From assembly GCF_037975245.1 (NCBI RefSeq), contig NC_092564.1, positions 15,319,984 to 15,383,983 of the forward strand: a DNA stretch of 64,000 bases. Reading direction: 5' to 3'. This DNA is from Apostichopus japonicus. Its lineage: Eukaryota; Echinodermata; Holothuroidea; Aspidochirotida; Stichopodidae. The notes under the pieces are model-generated. The model ran no database searches. It had not been told where the DNA came from and saw only the letters and a program-made list of their open reading frames with translations. Positions 61,817 through 64,000 of the stretch are shown here, piece by piece. The first letter of the stretch is position 1, and each line of letters opens with the position of its first letter. The position numbers and the translations under genes were made by a program.

Positions 61817-61925
61817 AATGATGTAGGTGGAGAATTTCTCCTGGAGGAGAACTGGACAACATTCATGAAAGCCACGTTGAATTGTTCCGTGTCAGAGAAA
61901 AGCCCACTTCATTTTGATGAGCTTG
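61817..61925 (+). CDS. Sema5-like semaphorin, exon 6 of 7 seen (WTTFMKA block)
   Basis: This 109-nt exon begins in phase 0 after ttcccccacag and ends in phase 1 at CTTG|gtgaga. It encodes NDVGGEFLLEENWTTFMKAT, then LNCSVSEKSPLHFDEL and one base of the next codon. NDxGG-LL-x-WTTFMKA-LNC is the universal mid-sema-domain signature, and FDEL/YNEL next to the exon end is the usual class 5 continuation. Possible N-glycosylation sequons are N-W-T and N-C-S; the latter is shared with vertebrate Sema5. The open frame continuing past the donor to about 62008 is intronic read-through. Confidence 0.96.
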
Positions 61926-63408
61926 GTGAGAAAACATTCTTCTACCATTTCCAATATCCTGTGTATTCTGGGAGAAAATCTTTCAATAAATTACTTTGTT
62001 TATCATAACAGTGACAAGCAATGATACATGTGACGCTTAGCATTTCAATTGCAGAGGGATAGAGTGGGGCCTACAGAATGATATTTTTTCGATTGTTGTG
62101 TGAAAACCCATGGTCTTACAGCGGACACCGTGCACACTGACCGAGGAGGTCGTCTAGGTCACATGCTCAGGTTTTACTCTATGATTGGTCACATCATTTA
62201 GAACTGTAATTTTAGTAGTGAATCACCGAACACTTCCGACTGCCAGTCGAGAAAACGTTACGTGATCATTTTATGTAGCTCTTTCCTGATTGAAGCCGAT
62301 GCATCTTAAAACAGCAGAATCTTGATCAGCGTTAGTCTGAAACACACACACTACCCACTCCACCCCCCCCCACCCCCCGACTGTCCAAGCTTCATCACCT
62401 AACGCCGGTCGAGTCGATGAGTTGGGTCATAATCAGTTGGACAGTGTGTGGTGGCCTAACGAGTAAATTGTTTATCTAGAAAATAATTTGATGCACTCTT
62501 GTGCCATTGATCTCCATTTCCTGCCATTAGTACCAGTAAAGTCATTCCCTAATTCCTAGTATTAGTCTCTATGGCCACCCCAAACATATTGTAGAAATAT
62601 GTTCTGATAAAGTGGCTGGAACTGAATGTCAAAAATGTTCCTTCGTTTTTAAAGCAAACTGTAGGTTTTGTTCTGCTTGTGACAACAGTATCAGACAAGA
62701 AAAGTTTATTGAAATCCTGTGAAAAAAGAAGTTTGAAGCATTCAGGAGCGAAATTCAGACATTTAACGAGCATGATGTGGCCATATTAGTACACCCTACT
62801 ATATGCTGCTTCAGCAAGCTACTAAATGTAATGTTGGATGTCTAGTTAGCTCAAAATAGAGGTGAACTGAAGCCTCTTAATTATTTACAACACTACTAAA
62901 CAGTAGTAGACTTCAGGATTTGATTCTCAGTTTACAATGACATCACAAATTTTCTGCATTGTTCTGCATTATTTGTAAGCTCTAATGTAGGTAAGATTGG
63001 TTGATTCATGTTACTGAGAGGTCTCTGTGGTGTGTGCTTTACTAGGAAAGAGGAAACTAAACCCACACAATTTGCAATGTTGGTGGGTTAAAAGAATAAC
63101 AACTAAATAATAGAATGTATGGTAATATCCCAACAACTTCCCTTTTACTTATCGGTCATGATGACACATTGGAATGTTCCTGTATTCATACTGTAATATC
63201 ATTGTGCTTGCTTCTAAATTGTAATTCTTGGATTTTCTGTAATTTTTTTGTTGTTGTAATTTCTGACATATGGCAAAGCTTAAAAGTGTATCTTTGAAGA
63301 GTTTTACAGTCTCACATTGTTTTCCATGGAATAATGGAGAAATCAATACAACTGTTATTACACAACTAATTATTTTTACGTAATAATTGTTTTTTTCTCT
63401 TACTGCAG
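61926..63408 (+). other. Semaphorin intron between exons 6 and 7 (~1.5 kb)
   Basis: This is a phase-1 intron. It includes a somewhat more GC-rich patch around 62050-62460 and a C-rich run near 62362. I saw no repeat or exon in it. Confidence 0.85.
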
Positions 63409-63466
63409 TAAGCACATACTATTCCGAAGAAACTCAAACAGTTTACGGGGTATTCTCGTCAAAAAG
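63409..63466 (+). CDS. Sema5-like semaphorin, exon 7 of 7 seen (YGVFSS block)
   Basis: This 58-nt exon follows ttactgcag and completes the Val codon with the last base of exon 6, giving VSTYYSEETQTVYGVFSSK. It ends in phase 2 at AAAAG|gtgagg. It corresponds to the STFxLPExxxIYG(I/V)FTTN segment of class 5 semaphorins. The sema domain would continue with the N-S-I-A-A-S-A-V-C block in an exon beyond 64000, so the gene runs off the right edge. Splice sites and phase agree with exon 6, and the 1.5-kb intron is short for this gene. Confidence 0.93.
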
Positions 63467-64000
63467 GTGAGGTTAAACCAGCAATCAATGATTTTCTACT
63501 ACTTCCTGTGAGCCAACATATGTGCTTTAAAGGAGCTTTTGGTATCCCAAAAATAAGTGGGGGATGAGAAAAACAAAAAAAGTTATTAATTATCTTGTAA
63601 GCTTGATCACTATAAAATTCATGTCAATTAAGTCACAGATTGAGGTATTTTAACTAACCATCACATTTACTCTGGGGGTGGGGGTGGGAGAGAGGATGGG
63701 GATGGGTGCAGAGGGTTTATTACAATGTTCAATTCACAACATGTGCAAAAAAGAGCCAACTTTGTTTGATTACTACTTTAACCAAACTTTCAACATGAAG
63801 GAAGGGTCTCACAAATTTGTAAACTTCAAATTTAATAGCCAAAATGTTGAAAGGCATGAGGTCAATTGCTTCTTTAAGGGACTAGGTGAGGGCTCAGTAG
63901 GGGAGGAGGGAAGGGAAGTAGATCTGTAGTCGATATTTTTGTTGTTTAAAAAGTGGTTTTGTATCAAATTTATTCAGTTACCATAACCGGCCCCTGAAGT
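63467..64000 (+). other. Start of the intron after semaphorin exon 7
   Basis: This follows a phase-2 donor and is open at the right edge of the window. It contains a G-rich stretch at about 63675-63710 and nothing else recognised. The frame of about 83 codons near 63678-63929 has no family signature. Confidence 0.75.

Overview
The window looks like AT-rich nuclear DNA from an animal, most likely a marine invertebrate deuterostome such as an echinoderm. It has no dense coding, no operons and no bacterial signals. What it does have is small, well-separated exons with GT/AG borders, long introns, tRNA-derived SINE-like elements, small transposons with terminal inverted repeats, satellites and many long G or C homopolymers. 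The phylum is an inference from repeat style and gene type; no species can be named.

One gene is supported. Seven plus-strand exons (12077-12139, 19535-19633, 35610-35823, 37700-37788, 53532-53564, 61817-61925, 63409-63466) join in compatible phases (0,0,1,0,0,1,2) into 665 coding bases, about 221 residues. They match, in order and without a gap, the N-terminal half of a semaphorin domain of the class 5 type (Sema5A/5B-like): the KG...EDC block, the CGTNAF block, the ARCPYDPRFNATALL block, the LRTAQ-NSKWL-EPNFVSSY block, the YSRVARVCKNDVGG block and the WTTFMKA-LNCS block. Class 5 semaphorins are transmembrane guidance cues with a sema domain, a PSI domain and thrombospondin type 1 repeats. 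Only part of the sema domain lies here. The signal peptide, the start of the sema domain, its C-terminal half, PSI, thrombospondin repeats and membrane segment must lie outside the window or in exons I could not see.

Region by region: 1-12076 is intron or 5' flank, holding a ~150-bp satellite broken by a hAT-like element (2386-4257) and a small inverted-repeat element (10145-10500). The 12140-19534 intron starts with a 33-bp minisatellite that reads open on both strands. The 16-kb intron 19634-35609 holds two copies of a TTAA-bounded element, two tRNA-derived SINE-like elements, a second hAT-like element and a second inverted-repeat element. The 15.7-kb intron 37789-53531 holds several diverged tandem repeats and a third TTAA-bounded element. 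The 8.3-kb intron 53565-61816 holds a ~440-bp long-inverted-repeat element and a perfect hairpin derived from a dispersed repeat.

I saw no RNA gene, CRISPR, prokaryotic system or second protein gene that I could support. The other open frames of 60-132 codons look like chance or repeat-derived frames in introns. No clearly new biological system is visible. The most noteworthy items are the mobile elements with target duplications, the diverged tandem arrays, the extra cysteine and the 33-nt microexon of the semaphorin.
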